Program-made: the position numbers and the translations under genes | Shown: one piece after another, positions 16,201 through 25,208 of the stretch | Layout of the letters: each line of letters starts with the position of its first letter | Position numbering within the stretch: position 1 is the stretch's first letter | DNA from: CAZVYN01 sp964631125 | GTDB lineage: Bacteria > Eisenbacteria > RBG-16-71-46 > CAIMUX01 | Direction of reading: 5' to 3' | NCBI GenBank assembly: GCA_964631125.1 | Contig: CAZVYN010000008.1 | Span: 17,009 to 81,008 of the forward strand | DNA: 64,000 nucleotides | The notes under the pieces: generated by a model | Told to the model about the DNA's origin: nothing | The model's database searches: none | Seen by the model: the letters and a program-made list of their open reading frames with translations, nothing else

Positions 16201-17322
16201 TCGCGCGGCGGCGGGTCATCGAATGGCTGGTGCATCCGTCGCCTGCTGGCGCGCATCCACCGCTACACGCTCGATCGGCTCCGGCGAGAGATCCAACCGG
16301 TGACCGCAGCCGAGTTCTTGCGTTTCCTGGCGGTCTGGCAGCACGCGGACCCCGAGCAACCGTTGCAGGGACCGCGCGGCGTGCTCGCGGTGGTCGAACA
16401 GCTCTCGGGATTCCAGGCGCCGGCCGAAGCGTGGGAAAGGCAGATCTTGCCCGCCCGCGTGAAGGGGTATGACGCGCGGTGGCTGGATGAACTCGCGTTT
16501 TCCGGCGAGATTGCGTGGGGTCGATTGTGGAGCGCGAGCGACTGCGCCGCGCGCTCGATCCCTGTGTCGATCGTGCCGAGAGCCGAACTCGATCGGTGGG
16601 CCGCGCTCTGCGAGCCCGGAGATCTCACCGACCTGCCGGGCGAAGCGCGGACGCTGCTGGATCTGCTCATGTCGCGCGGCGCGTCATTCCAACAAGATCT
16701 CGCGCGCGCGAGCGGCCTGTTGCCGTCTCGCATCGATGATGCGTTGGTCACATTGATCGGTCGGGGTCTCGTGACTTGTGATGCGTTCTCCGGCCTGCGC
16801 GCACTCTTCGGGCGCAACGAGGCCCGCACTCGAAACGGTCGTCGTCGCAACGGCCGCACCCGACCCTCACGCATCGCTCCGGTCATCGCGGGACGGTGGA
16901 GCCTCTTCCGGGATCCACGCGCGTCGGCCGGGTCGTCGATCGTTTCGATGGAGGCGCCGCCGGACGACGCGCTGGTCGAGTTCGCCGCGCGCACGCTCCT
17001 CGCTCGGACCGGTGTCGTCTTCAAGAGCACGATCGCGAGGGAGCGGCTCCCGATCGGATGGCGCGATCTCTTGCGCTGCTTCCGCCGCATGGAGGCTCGC
17101 GGCGAGATCCACGGAGGACGGTTCGTGGCGGGATTCCACGGCGAGCAGTACGCGCTGCCGGAAGCGGTCCGGGGGTTGCGCGCGACCCGCAAGTTGCCGG
17201 AAGGCGCGCCGCTCCATGTCGACGCCGCCGACCCCCTCAACTACGCGGGGATTCTCACGCCGGAGAAGCGCGTCGCCTCGAACACCCATCGTCGGGTCGA
17301 TGTCGTGCCCGCGTCGAGCTGA
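13285..17322 (+). CDS. lhr: Lhr-type large ATP-dependent helicase
   Basis: A 1345-residue superfamily 2 helicase. Visible motifs are Walker A APTGTGKT (43-50), TTPESLYVLL, the DEIH box (IVDEIHALARDKRG), GLSATQKP, and in the second RecA domain FVNTRKLAERL, SLELGIDIGDVDLVVQ and RVGRAGHG. The long C-terminal part with winged-helix and Lhr-specific beta-barrel regions (GVLAVVEQLSGFQAP, and near the end FVAGFHGEQYALPEAV) matches full-length bacterial Lhr (about 1500 aa in E. coli) rather than Lhr-core only. Lhr translocates 3'-5' on single-stranded DNA and is linked to repair of DNA damage and crosslinks. The start has no strong ribosome site. It ends 20 bp from the convergent catalase gene. Confidence 0.93.
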   Translation: MSPLQSFHPTVREWFARELGEPTRPQAEGWTQIRAGRHTLIAAPTGTGKTLAAFLCAVDELLQRGEALADETSVLYVSPLRALSNDVQKNLAEPLAAFHALDPSLPEVRVLVRTGDTPNKERTAMRKRAPHVLVTTPESLYVLLTSASGRAMLRTVRTVIVDEIHALARDKRGSHLALSLERLSELCLRHTGREVQRIGLSATQKPIEDVARLLAGEGRDCALVDAGHLRSIDVDIVVPDTPLSAVCTHEQWRELYAKMSALIRSHRVTLVFVNTRKLAERLTARLTEELGAGQVSCHHGSLSRETRLAAEERLKRGELRALVATASLELGIDIGDVDLVVQVGSSRTIATFLQRVGRAGHGVHRTPKGRLFALTLDEAVEAVAVLSAVRRGLLDRTPQAPGALDILAQQIVAECSATEESAAWREDQLFACFRRAFPYRDAPREDFDALLTLHSTGRNALLHRDAVGGRVLATKRARIPALTSGGAIPDNADYRVVSEPGGTFIGTLNEDFAIESNVHDIFQLGNASWRVLGIEPGTVRVADAQGAPPNLPFWLGEAPARSLELSAEVSRVREECTGAAWVTTETGVGREVAEQVAEYLETGRAGLGAMPSIRRIVVERFFDESGGMQLVIHAPFGSRITKAFGLALRKRVCRSFGFELQAAADEQSIVLSLGLQHSFALDEVFEWLRSTTAKDVLVQAILAAPMFTTRWRWNVGRSLMLPRTRGGKRVAPQLLRMKAEDLLVQAFPQVVACGETLPPGDIEPPMDHPIVKQTIEDCLHEALDVDGLLEVLRGLEDGSIERHAVDTTEPSVFAHGILSAQVYSFLDDAPLEERRTQAVRTRRVLGAGDADEIGVLDVDAIDRVREEAWPKPESAEEVHEALLWMGFVTDEEALAWRVWLDELAEARRVVRVDGARGHRWYAVEAPRSGREVLRGRLEALGPVSADDPLIVEFANEVLELEQEGAVLRARFPSRGGGSSNGWCIRRLLARIHRYTLDRLRREIQPVTAAEFLRFLAVWQHADPEQPLQGPRGVLAVVEQLSGFQAPAEAWERQILPARVKGYDARWLDELAFSGEIAWGRLWSASDCAARSIPVSIVPRAELDRWAALCEPGDLTDLPGEARTLLDLLMSRGASFQQDLARASGLLPSRIDDALVTLIGRGLVTCDAFSGLRALFGRNEARTRNGRRRNGRTRPSRIAPVIAGRWSLFRDPRASAGSSIVSMEAPPDDALVEFAARTLLARTGVVFKSTIARERLPIGWRDLLRCFRRMEARGEIHGGRFVAGFHGEQYALPEAVRGLRATRKLPEGAPLHVDAADPLNYAGILTPEKRVASNTHRRVDVVPASS

Positions 17323-17342
17323 GTCGCCGCGGGCGCGAGTGT

Positions 17343-19529
17343 CTACGATCTGTCCCGGTGCTTTTTCGATGGCTTCTTCGCGGAGCGGCTCCAGTGGCGG
17401 TGCTGCGCGATCGCGTCGATGAACCGACCGATGACCTTGGCGGACGCCCCGTCCGAACCAACGATGACCCCAACGGTCTGGTCATCCTTCGCTCCCGGGG
17501 CGGGGGCAACGAGGCCGGGACAGGAGCGCAGTAACTCCGCGCCTTCCCCGCTCGCGCCGATCGTCTTGCAGTGCCGATACGCTTCGGTCACGAAATCGAC
17601 GGCGTCATGCTCTTCCAGCAGAGCGCGAATGCTCTTCTCGCCGCCCGGGACATAGACCGCGTCGAAGAGCACCGAGGACGTGGTGAGGAAGCTGCAGTCG
17701 ACCGGGATCTCGCTTCCACCGGCCCCAGTGATGACGCCGAGTTTCGGCGCGACGATCTTCGTTTCCGCCCCGGCGGCCTGCAACGCCTTCACCATCTTCG
17801 AGACCGAGCCGTCGTGCACTCCATTCGCGGCCAGGATGGCGACTCGGCGCGTCTCGATGACTTCCTTGGTCGTGTTGGCCATGCTGAGCGCCTCGGAGCG
17901 GCCGATCGAACCCTTCCTCCGTGTCGACTCACGGCTCGCGGGATCGGCGTCGGCGGGAACGCTGTGATTCAGGGGTAGCTCGACTTTCGGAATCCGCGAC
18001 AGTCCGAGCCCTTCGGCCACTCGACCGGCCAGCGTCGAATCGACGAAGTTCAGCATCCCGACCATCCGTTCGCGGATCGCGGGCCGCTCCAGTTTGCCCA
18101 GCTCGAATTGGAGCGCCTGCACCAGATGGTCCTTCTCAGGCTCCGATTGGCTGTTCCAGAAGAGCGTTGCCTGGCTGAAGTGATCGAGGAACTTGGCGCT
18201 GCGCCCGCGCGTCTTCGCGCCATCCATCCGTTCGGGGAAGCTCGTGAACCCGCCGTCGGCCGCGCCCGTTTGGAACGGACAGCCGCCGCCGACGGTGTTG
18301 GGCTCATAGGCAGCCCTGGACTGATTGATCGTCTGGCGCATGAACCCATCGCGTTGATGGTTGTGCACCGGCGCGACCGACCGGTTGATCGGGATCTCGT
18401 GGAAGTTCGGCCCGCCGAGTCGGATCAACTGCGTATCTGTGTACGAGAAGAGCCGACCGGCCAGGAGCGCGTCGTTGGTGAAGTCGATTCCGGGCACGAC
18501 ATGTCCGGGATGAAACGCGACCTGCTCGGTCTCGGCGAAGAAGTTGTCCGGGTTGCGGTCGAGAGTGAGGCGACCGATTCGTTGCACGGGAACGAGCTCT
18601 TCCGGGATGAGCTTGGTCGGGTCGAGCAGATCGAAATCGAAGGCATGCTCCTTCGCCTCGTCGACCAATTGCACACCGAACTCCCATTGAGGAAACTTGC
18701 CGCCCGCGATCGCTTCCCACAGATCCCGCCGCATAAAGTCTGGATCCTTCCCCGAGATCTTCTGCGCTTCGTCCCAGGACACCGAGTGGACGCCGAGGAC
18801 CGGCTTCCAGTGGAACTTGACGAAGCGCGGCTTCCCGCGAGCGTTCACGAAGCGAAACGTGTGCACCCCGAAACCTTCCATCATGCGGAAGCTCCGCGGG
18901 ATCGCGCGATCCGACATGACCCACATGATCATGTGCATCGACTCCGGCATCAGGGAGATGAAATCCCAGAACGTGTCGTGCGCGGAGGCGGCCTGCGGCA
19001 TTTCGTGATCGGGTTCCGGCTTCACCGCGTGGATGAGGTCTGGGAACTTGATCGCGTCCTGGATGAAGAAGACGGGGATGTTGTTGCCGACGAGATCGAA
19101 GACGCCTTCGGATGTGTAGAACTTCACCGCGAAACCGCGCGCGTCGCGTGCGAGGTCGGAGGAGCCGCGCGAGCCGGCGACCGTCGAGAATCGTACGAAG
19201 ACGGGGGTGCGAACACCGGGATCCTGGAGGAACCCGGCCCGCGTGATCTTGGCCAGGCTTTCGTACACCTCGAAGTAGCCATGGGCGCCCGACCCGCGCG
19301 CATGCACGACGCGCTCGGGAATCCGCTCGTGATCGAAGTGGGTGATCTTCTCCCGCAGGTGGAAGTCTTCGAGAAGAGTGGGTCCTCGTTCTCCCGCCTT
19401 CAGCGAGTCTTGGTCGCTCTGGAGACGCAGCCCCTGGTTGGTCGTCAGCGATTCTCCGGCGCCGTTCTCACGAAATGCGGCCAGGTCCGCCGCTTTCGGG
19501 TCGACGCGCTTCCGTTTGGGCTCCTTCAT
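17343..19529 (-). CDS. katE: Monofunctional large-subunit catalase (HPII type)
   Basis: A 728-residue clade 2 catalase. Aligning by spacing to E. coli HPII places the catalytic H76 (VVHARGSGAHG), N149 (DLVGNN) and the haem-ligand Y363 (RLFSYTDTQLIR). Residues about 570-715 form the extra DJ-1/PfpI-like C-terminal domain typical of this clade (RRVAILAANGVHD, VYVPGGEKS). It breaks down hydrogen peroxide in the cytoplasm. The ATG at 19529 follows AGGAG; an upstream in-frame ATG would add an unlikely 34 residues. The gene stands alone, convergent with lhr. Confidence 0.96.
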   Translation of the reverse strand: MKEPKRKRVDPKAADLAAFRENGAGESLTTNQGLRLQSDQDSLKAGERGPTLLEDFHLREKITHFDHERIPERVVHARGSGAHGYFEVYESLAKITRAGFLQDPGVRTPVFVRFSTVAGSRGSSDLARDARGFAVKFYTSEGVFDLVGNNIPVFFIQDAIKFPDLIHAVKPEPDHEMPQAASAHDTFWDFISLMPESMHMIMWVMSDRAIPRSFRMMEGFGVHTFRFVNARGKPRFVKFHWKPVLGVHSVSWDEAQKISGKDPDFMRRDLWEAIAGGKFPQWEFGVQLVDEAKEHAFDFDLLDPTKLIPEELVPVQRIGRLTLDRNPDNFFAETEQVAFHPGHVVPGIDFTNDALLAGRLFSYTDTQLIRLGGPNFHEIPINRSVAPVHNHQRDGFMRQTINQSRAAYEPNTVGGGCPFQTGAADGGFTSFPERMDGAKTRGRSAKFLDHFSQATLFWNSQSEPEKDHLVQALQFELGKLERPAIRERMVGMLNFVDSTLAGRVAEGLGLSRIPKVELPLNHSVPADADPASRESTRRKGSIGRSEALSMANTTKEVIETRRVAILAANGVHDGSVSKMVKALQAAGAETKIVAPKLGVITGAGGSEIPVDCSFLTTSSVLFDAVYVPGGEKSIRALLEEHDAVDFVTEAYRHCKTIGASGEGAELLRSCPGLVAPAPGAKDDQTVGVIVGSDGASAKVIGRFIDAIAQHRHWSRSAKKPSKKHRDRS

Positions 19530-19763
19530 CGATCGTGCTCCTGTTCGGTCCCACCCGGAGTCGCCTCCGGATGCACCGGTCTGTAGATTTTCCCCGCCAG
19601 GGTTCCGTTTCTTGCAACACGCCGGGATCACGGACGAGCAAACGCCCGGAGTTGCGAGGCGTCGCCGAGGTTCGCGGCGACAGCGCTAGTGCGTTGCAGG
19701 AATCGAGCCGTCGGGCGACGCGGCAACCCGGCGAGGTAGCCCGCGACCTCGCGCGTCCACCCG

Positions 19764-22028
19764 CTAGCGCAACAGCGCCTTGCCCGAAGCTGCGTACCCG
19801 GCGCCGGTCAGGCGGATGAAGTAGACGCCCGGGGCGAGCGAACGTCCATCACGGTCGAGGCCGTCCCACGGCAGTTCCGTGCGACCGGCCGCGAACGAGT
19901 GGTCGGCGAGGAGCGCGACCTGTCGTCCGGTGACATCGTGCACCGCCACGCGCGCGTCGCCGGCTCTCGGAATCTCCAGCAGGATGCGGGCGCCCCCTGA
20001 GCTGGGGTTCGGCGCGATGGCGTCGATGCTCGCTCGCACCGCGGAAACGAAATCCCCTTCGGCCACGTCGCTGCTCGCTCCGAGCTGAACCTCGGCCAAG
20101 AGCCAGAGCGCGTTCTCCGCATTGATCTCGACATGCCCTTGGTTGCCGCTCGGGAAATAGACGGCGTCGAAGGGAGTGTGCGAGAGGATGTCGACGTCGC
20201 CCGCGATGTCGTAGAAGAGATTGCTCGTGTCGAGTGCGAGCGCGCTGACCGAGGGGATGAAACAGTGATTCGGGTGGAGCGCGACGATGTCGCCGTACGG
20301 CGCGGACGTCGCATCCATTTGCGCCATGCTGTTGCGCCATCCGCCCGACGCGTTGTCGTAGGGGAGCGTGCCCGAGACATTCACGGTCTGGGATTCTTCG
20401 GGCAGGAAGATGATGTCGACCAGCCCTTGGAAGATCGTTCCGTTGCCGGGGAACGGAGTCGCCCAGACGTTGCCCGTCACATCGACGAGGAAACTGGTGT
20501 ACTCCCAGTCGATGATCTGAGAGCCGGCGGAGAACCCTTGGCTGACCTGCGCGCCGCTGCCGTTCGCCACCGCGACCTTGCGCGGCTGCGACGGATAGCC
20601 GCCGAGCACGTTGAAATCATTGAGGAGCTGCACGCGGAGCGGATCGACTTGGCCGGTTCCGCCGGGGGGGTCGGTGTGGTGATAGACCAACATCTGCCGC
20701 GCGCCCGGCGTGTCGAGTGTCGCGAGCAATGCGCCGGCCTCCTCGGAGTCGTCGGCGAAGAACGAGAGCCAGTACTGGATGCCGAGCGGAATGCTCGCGC
20801 CTTTCTGCGGCGAGTCGAACGAGATGAAGGTCCGGGCGCGATGCTCCGGGCCGTTGGTCTCCATGTGGGCGAGCGCGTAGCGACCGACCAAGCCGCCCAT
20901 GCTCGCGCCGACCAACGCGAAATCTTGTGAGGGTGAGATCGTCGCCTGGATCTGCTCGATCAGTTCGACCGCGACGTACGCATTCCGCTGGATGTGCGTG
21001 ACGGCGTCGTCGAAATTGAGGACCACCGCGTCGTAGCCGAGCGCGCGCAGGTTCTCCAGGAGCTGCTCGCGGTTGAGCAGCGCATACAGTTCGTCCCAGT
21101 TCATCGAGTTGTCCAGGTCGAAACCCTCGATCACGACGACCGGGTTGGTGATCGAGGCGTGTTCCTCGGCCAGATAGACATAGGCCTCGCCGGTCCCGGC
21201 GATACTCTGGTACGGGATCGACGCGGTGATCTGCAGCGTGTCGTCGGGCGCGGGCGTTCCGAGCGCGCGCACATCGAAGACGAAGAAGGCATTCTCGCTG
21301 GCCGGCGTCGCGTCAGTCGGCCGCAGGCGCATCCGAATCAACTTTTGACCCGTCGTCGAGTAACTCACGTCCACCGGCTGATCGAGCCGCACCGCCCGAT
21401 ACCCCAACCCATCCTCGAAGTCGATCTCCACCGTCGAGGGCGCCGGTCGGTCGTTCGAGAGATATCTCTCGCGCGAGAACTCGAACTTCACCGACTCGCC
21501 GCGATACGTGTAGGTGCGCGCCGCCGCCGCCGCCACGACCCGCAGTGACAGGAACGCATCGCCGGTCCCCAGCGCTAGGCGTTCTCCCCGCGCGACGAGC
21601 GCTCCGCTCTCCAACACATCCGGCCGGAGCCGCTGGTAGGCGAAGTCGATCGCAACGATCGGGATCACGCCGTCTGGCGCCCCGGCGCGAAGGTCGCGTC
21701 GGGTCGACTCGTCGATCGAAGCCAGCGACGGCCAGTTCGGCTCACGGACCGAAGCGCGTGTGATCTCGTCGAGCATCTGTCGCCACTCTCGGAGCGTCCC
21801 GACCTTGGCGGAGGCGGAACCGTCATAGCGGTCGATCTCGGAGAGCGAGAGCACGCGGTCGTAGAGGATCCCGCTCGGGATGCTGGAGGCCGGCAGGTCG
21901 TCGAGGGTCGCGGCCACGCGCTCGCTGACACTGAGCGCGCTCGACACCGCGATCGACACCGTGCTCGATAGTGCGGCGGAGCAGACCAAGAAGAAGAAGA
22001 CGGCGACGTCCGCGCGGATCCGGAACAT
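19764..22028 (-). CDS. Secreted alpha/beta hydrolase with FlgD-type C-terminal module
   Basis: A 754-residue exported protein. It has a signal peptide (about 1-30, MFRIRADVAVFFFLV start) and a long N-terminal beta-rich region. A lipase/PGAP1-like alpha/beta hydrolase core follows, with the nucleophile elbow G-A-S-M-G-G (FALVGASMGGLVGRYAL, about 385) and the preceding VVVIEGFDLDNSMNW strand. The last 85 residues form a FlgD-type Ig module: IAPNPSSGGARI, VHDVTGRQV, LPWDGLDRDG, PGVYFIRL. In related bacteria this module is a sorting or anchoring tail. The likely substrate is a lipid or ester, but it is not known. GGAGG precedes the ATG at 22028. Confidence 0.85.
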   Translation of the reverse strand: MFRIRADVAVFFFLVCSAALSSTVSIAVSSALSVSERVAATLDDLPASSIPSGILYDRVLSLSEIDRYDGSASAKVGTLREWRQMLDEITRASVREPNWPSLASIDESTRRDLRAGAPDGVIPIVAIDFAYQRLRPDVLESGALVARGERLALGTGDAFLSLRVVAAAAARTYTYRGESVKFEFSRERYLSNDRPAPSTVEIDFEDGLGYRAVRLDQPVDVSYSTTGQKLIRMRLRPTDATPASENAFFVFDVRALGTPAPDDTLQITASIPYQSIAGTGEAYVYLAEEHASITNPVVVIEGFDLDNSMNWDELYALLNREQLLENLRALGYDAVVLNFDDAVTHIQRNAYVAVELIEQIQATISPSQDFALVGASMGGLVGRYALAHMETNGPEHRARTFISFDSPQKGASIPLGIQYWLSFFADDSEEAGALLATLDTPGARQMLVYHHTDPPGGTGQVDPLRVQLLNDFNVLGGYPSQPRKVAVANGSGAQVSQGFSAGSQIIDWEYTSFLVDVTGNVWATPFPGNGTIFQGLVDIIFLPEESQTVNVSGTLPYDNASGGWRNSMAQMDATSAPYGDIVALHPNHCFIPSVSALALDTSNLFYDIAGDVDILSHTPFDAVYFPSGNQGHVEINAENALWLLAEVQLGASSDVAEGDFVSAVRASIDAIAPNPSSGGARILLEIPRAGDARVAVHDVTGRQVALLADHSFAAGRTELPWDGLDRDGRSLAPGVYFIRLTGAGYAASGKALLR

Positions 22029-22135
22029 GGAAGACCTCCCCCGAAGCATGGGTCACGAACGGAATGCGGGGGGAAGAGTAGCGGATCGGCGGGACTCGAA
22101 GCGCGGTCGTCGGCTGGTAGGAACTCGGAAAGTAA

Positions 22136-22169
22136 ACGGCGAGGCTCCGGTGACCGGAGGCCTCGCCGT
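22136..22169 (-). terminator. Intrinsic terminator downstream of the beta-barrel gene
   Basis: A long stem (ACGGCGAGGC pairing with GCCTCGCCGT, and CTCCGG with CCGGAG) with a TGA loop and one bulged G. Read on the minus strand it is followed by TTTACTTTCC, a U-rich tail. It lies 40 bp past the stop of the gene at 22209-22721. Confidence 0.8.
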
Positions 22170-22208
22170 GAGAGTCAGGCGGAGGTGCGAACGTGTCCGC
22201 TGACTCGT

Positions 22209-22721
22209 CTAGTGGTAGAAGGTCCAGCCGACGGTGACCTTGAGATCGGGCGATTCGTCCACGAGACCCGCCTTGGCTTCGACGAAGAACCGATCGCCGT
22301 TGGAGAGCCCCTTCTCGATTCCGCCGAGGACATTGAGACCGAGGTCGGTACTCGTGTCGTCGCCGAGTCCATTGTCGCCGAAGCTCGCGAAGTTCACGCC
22401 GATGCCGCCGCCGGCGTAGGGAGTCCACACGTCCCACGTCTCGCGAAAGCGGTAGGCCGCTTCAGCGTTGACCGCCACCAACGTGATGTCATCCCCGACA
22501 CCGACTTCGATGTTCGGTTGGAAGCGGACGCGGCGCGCGAAGTGTCCGTAGTCGAGGTGCGCTCCGAAGTGGAACTGATCGGGGCCGAAGGAAAGCCCGA
22601 CTCGGGGTCCCCAACCGCGGAATCCCACTTCGTCTTGGTTATCGGACGGTTGGGCGCCGGCCAGATTCGGAGCGAGCGCGAGGGCTCCGAATGTGACGGC
22701 AGCCATGTACATTTTTCGCAT
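22209..22721 (-). CDS. Outer membrane beta-barrel protein
   Basis: A 170-residue precursor. The signal peptide ends near A-G-A|Q (residues 22-24). The mature chain is a small barrel with alternating strands (GPRVGLSFGPDQFHFGAHLDYG, VRFQPNIEVGVG, WTPYAGGGIGVNF) and a C-terminal strand ending in aromatic W-T-F-Y-H, as needed for insertion by Bam. It looks like the OmpW/Opa-like small barrel class; its ligand or pore function is unknown. GAAGGGAAG precedes the ATG, and an intrinsic terminator follows the gene. Confidence 0.85.
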   Translation of the reverse strand: MRKMYMAAVTFGALALAPNLAGAQPSDNQDEVGFRGWGPRVGLSFGPDQFHFGAHLDYGHFARRVRFQPNIEVGVGDDITLVAVNAEAAYRFRETWDVWTPYAGGGIGVNFASFGDNGLGDDTSTDLGLNVLGGIEKGLSNGDRFFVEAKAGLVDESPDLKVTVGWTFYH

Positions 22722-22779
22722 TTGTAAGAACTTCCCTTCTTCCGGGCCTGCTGGACGGTTGGACCTGCTGAACTGCGAA

Positions 22780-23463
22780 CTACCTCTGGGCGAGGAGTGT
22801 CAGATCGACCGGGGACGTGATGTGGATGTTGAGTCTCTGACCAGCGTTCAACTCAACGTCGTCCCCCTTGGTAGCGAGCATCAAGATGGTTCCGGCGCCG
22901 GCGCCGATGACCGCGCCCTTGCCGGCGCCCTTCGATCCGTCCGCGATCCCGCCGATGACCGCGCCGAGGATTCCTCCCGCGGCGATCTTCTCGACGTCGC
23001 TGCTCGTCTCGGAAGCCGCCTGCACAGTGAGCGGAGTCGCCGAGATCGCGTGGGACTTGCCGTCCGAGTCGACGAACTCTTCGAAGGCGAGCGTCATGCT
23101 CGCGCGTCCCTTGATCCGTCCGGAGTCCTTCACGTCACGGAGGACGCCGCGGATCCGCGAGCCGGTGGCGATGACTGTCCTGCCGTCGACGACGACCGGA
23201 ACGATCGTCGAGGCGACGAAGGAATCGCCGGTGTGGTTGACGTCGGTGGCGAGCGGCGTCTGCAGCGATGCAACGATGTTGGTCCCCGCGGGGATCACGA
23301 TCCGCTGGGTTTGCGGCAGCGCCGGCTTCGCGGCCGCCGGTTTCGACGCGACGCTCTTCGCGGGCGTCGCGTCAGCCTGATCGGTCCTGCGATCACCCGC
23401 GCAGCCGGTGGCGGCCGCCGTGGCGACGATCAGCGCGGCGAGCAAACGTGTGTTCTTCATCAT
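22780..23463 (-). CDS. Glycine-zipper lipoprotein
   Basis: A 227-residue lipoprotein precursor with lipobox A-T-G-C (C21). After an Ala/Lys/Pro linker comes a beta-rich domain (RIVIPAGTNIVASLQTPL, VVDGRTVIATGSRIRGVL) and then a Gly-rich zipper segment (GGILGAVIGGIADGS, GAVIGAGAGTI). It ends NIHITSPVDLTLL, the type of C-terminus seen in envelope stability proteins. It probably sits in the outer membrane periplasmic face. The double ATG leaves a one-residue doubt about the start; AGGAG fits 23463 best. Confidence 0.8.
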   Translation of the reverse strand: MMKNTRLLAALIVATAAATGCAGDRRTDQADATPAKSVASKPAAAKPALPQTQRIVIPAGTNIVASLQTPLATDVNHTGDSFVASTIVPVVVDGRTVIATGSRIRGVLRDVKDSGRIKGRASMTLAFEEFVDSDGKSHAISATPLTVQAASETSSDVEKIAAGGILGAVIGGIADGSKGAGKGAVIGAGAGTILMLATKGDDVELNAGQRLNIHITSPVDLTLLAQR

Positions 23464-23566
23464 GGTGTGTCGTACTCCTGTTCTACTTGGACCGAGATGG
23501 TGCTGACGAGACTTAGTCAAGAACCGCGCCATCACGACGACGCCGGCCCTGCGCGCCCGTAACGTC

Positions 23567-23597
23567 GCGGGCGCCAGCCAATTACGCGGGCGCCCGC
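23567..23597 (-). terminator. Hairpin downstream of the OmpA/TSP3 gene
   Basis: A perfect 9-bp inverted repeat (GCGGGCGCC / GGCGCCCGC) around a 13-base loop, 28 bp past the OmpA-like stop. The T-tract (GTTTTC) lies on its plus-strand side, so termination of the minus-strand transcript is plausible but not certain. Confidence 0.45.
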
Positions 23598-23624
23598 ACC
23601 GTTTTCAAGTCACGAACCGTCGGA

Positions 23625-25208
23625 CTACTTGGTCAGGAGCTTCCTGCGCTCCTGCTCCTTCTTCAACACCTCGGTGTTGAGCACCTTGAACTCGACGCGA
23701 CGGTTCGCCGCCATGCCTTCGACGGTGTTGTTCGTCGCGACCGGCGCCGACTCGCCGTAGCCCTTCGAGGTGTACTGCGCACGGTCGATGCCGGGGAACT
23801 TCGAGAGCAAGTACTCGAGCACGGCGCCCGCGCGCTTCTCTGACAGCTCCAGGTTGTACGAATCGGAGCCGCGCGCGTCGGCATGTCCGCCGATCTCGAT
23901 CCGGAGCTGCGGCCACTGCACGAGGATGGTCCCGATCTCGTCGAGGACCTTGTACGAGACGGGCAGGATGGTCGACTTGGCCGTCTCGAAGTTGATGTCG
24001 CGGACCGTGATCTTGCCGGTGTCCAACAGCTCGGTCTCCCGTTCGCTCACTTCGATCGGGCAGCCTTCGACGTCGACGCGCACGTTGCGCGGGGTGTTCG
24101 GGCAGCGGTCGACGCCGTCGACCACGCCGTCGCCATCGGAGTCGAGAGGACAACCGGTCGCGTCGACCGAGGCGCCGGCCGGCGTCGATGCGCAGAGGTC
24201 GATTCCGTCGAAGACGCCGTCGCCGTCGCTGTCGGCCGGGCATCCGCGTCCGTCGACGGTGGCGCCGGCGGGAGTCCCTTCACATTGGTCGAGACCGTCG
24301 TAGACACCATCGGAATCGCTGTCGGCCGGGCAACCACGAGAGTCGACCCGCGCTCCGATCGGCGTTCCGCCGCACTGGTCGATCCCGTCGGGAACGCCGT
24401 CGGAGTCGCCGTCGATCGGACATCCGTCCGCATCGACGCGAGCGCCGAGCGGCGTGTCCGGACAACGGTCCTTCTTGTCTCCGATGCCGTCGCCATCTGC
24501 GTCCGGCAGGATGACGGAGCCGCCCAAGGCGAACTCGATGCCTGCGCTCAGCATCAGGTTGTGGTTCATCTTGTCAGCCGGAGGATCATCGGCCGGGGGA
24601 GAGTTGAACGTCCAGATCTGGTCACGCACATCGGCTCGCAGCGCGACGCGCGGAGAGGCGCGGAACTTCACGCCAGCGCCGATCTCCGGACCGTTCTCAT
24701 AGGTCGGATGCTCGTTCTGGATCGCGCCGTCCGGATCGCGTTCGAACTTCGACTCCTGCCATCCCGCCAAGACGAACGGGACGATGGCGCCGTCGGGAAT
24801 CAGGTGAACGATGACGTCGACGCCGTACGTGCGCAGGTCGGCCGTCACCGGCGCGCGGTTAGCGACGCGATCGGCGACGAAGATGGGGCTGCCGTGCATC
24901 GACTCGGTGGAGAGCATCCCGTAGTGCGCCTCGATGCCGAGCATGCGGACGGGGAAGAAGCCCACGCGTCCGCCGAATGCAATTTTGTCTTCGAGATTCA
25001 CGTGCTTGCCGAACATCGAGTAACCGAGATAGGGCGTAGCGGTGAAGTGAGGCCCGTAGACTTGCGCGCTCGCCGAGGTTGCGACCGCCGCGAGGGCCAT
25101 CGTCATGGCGACGAGGCTCAGGCGGAAGTCGGGGCTTTTCGGCCCCGCATGAGAGGAGCCGGGGATCCCGTGAAATCCGGATTCGAGCGCTGAAGACAGT
25201 TGGGACAT
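23625..25208 (-). CDS. OmpA-family protein with TSP3 calcium repeats
   Basis: A 527-residue envelope protein. It has an N-terminal signal (about 28-48, ending A-S-A|Q), a beta-barrel domain (about 50-230) and five thrombospondin type 3 repeats. The repeats carry D-x-D-x-D-G-hydrophobic-x-D loops and paired Cys (DADGDGIGDKKDRCPDTP and relatives, about 235-385). A C-terminal OmpA peptidoglycan-binding domain (about 395-515) shows INFETAKSTI, GHADARGSDSYN and NRRVEF. This is the standard OprF/OmpA-TSP3 layout linking the outer membrane to the cell wall. GGGAGG precedes the ATG. A long spacer upstream should hold the promoter. Confidence 0.95.
   Translation of the reverse strand: MSQLSSALESGFHGIPGSSHAGPKSPDFRLSLVAMTMALAAVATSASAQVYGPHFTATPYLGYSMFGKHVNLEDKIAFGGRVGFFPVRMLGIEAHYGMLSTESMHGSPIFVADRVANRAPVTADLRTYGVDVIVHLIPDGAIVPFVLAGWQESKFERDPDGAIQNEHPTYENGPEIGAGVKFRASPRVALRADVRDQIWTFNSPPADDPPADKMNHNLMLSAGIEFALGGSVILPDADGDGIGDKKDRCPDTPLGARVDADGCPIDGDSDGVPDGIDQCGGTPIGARVDSRGCPADSDSDGVYDGLDQCEGTPAGATVDGRGCPADSDGDGVFDGIDLCASTPAGASVDATGCPLDSDGDGVVDGVDRCPNTPRNVRVDVEGCPIEVSERETELLDTGKITVRDINFETAKSTILPVSYKVLDEIGTILVQWPQLRIEIGGHADARGSDSYNLELSEKRAGAVLEYLLSKFPGIDRAQYTSKGYGESAPVATNNTVEGMAANRRVEFKVLNTEVLKKEQERRKLLTK

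Noticed and set aside
18108..19586. Long plus-strand frame opposite the catalase gene
   Set aside because: Antisense shadow of katE; no domain and no ribosome site.
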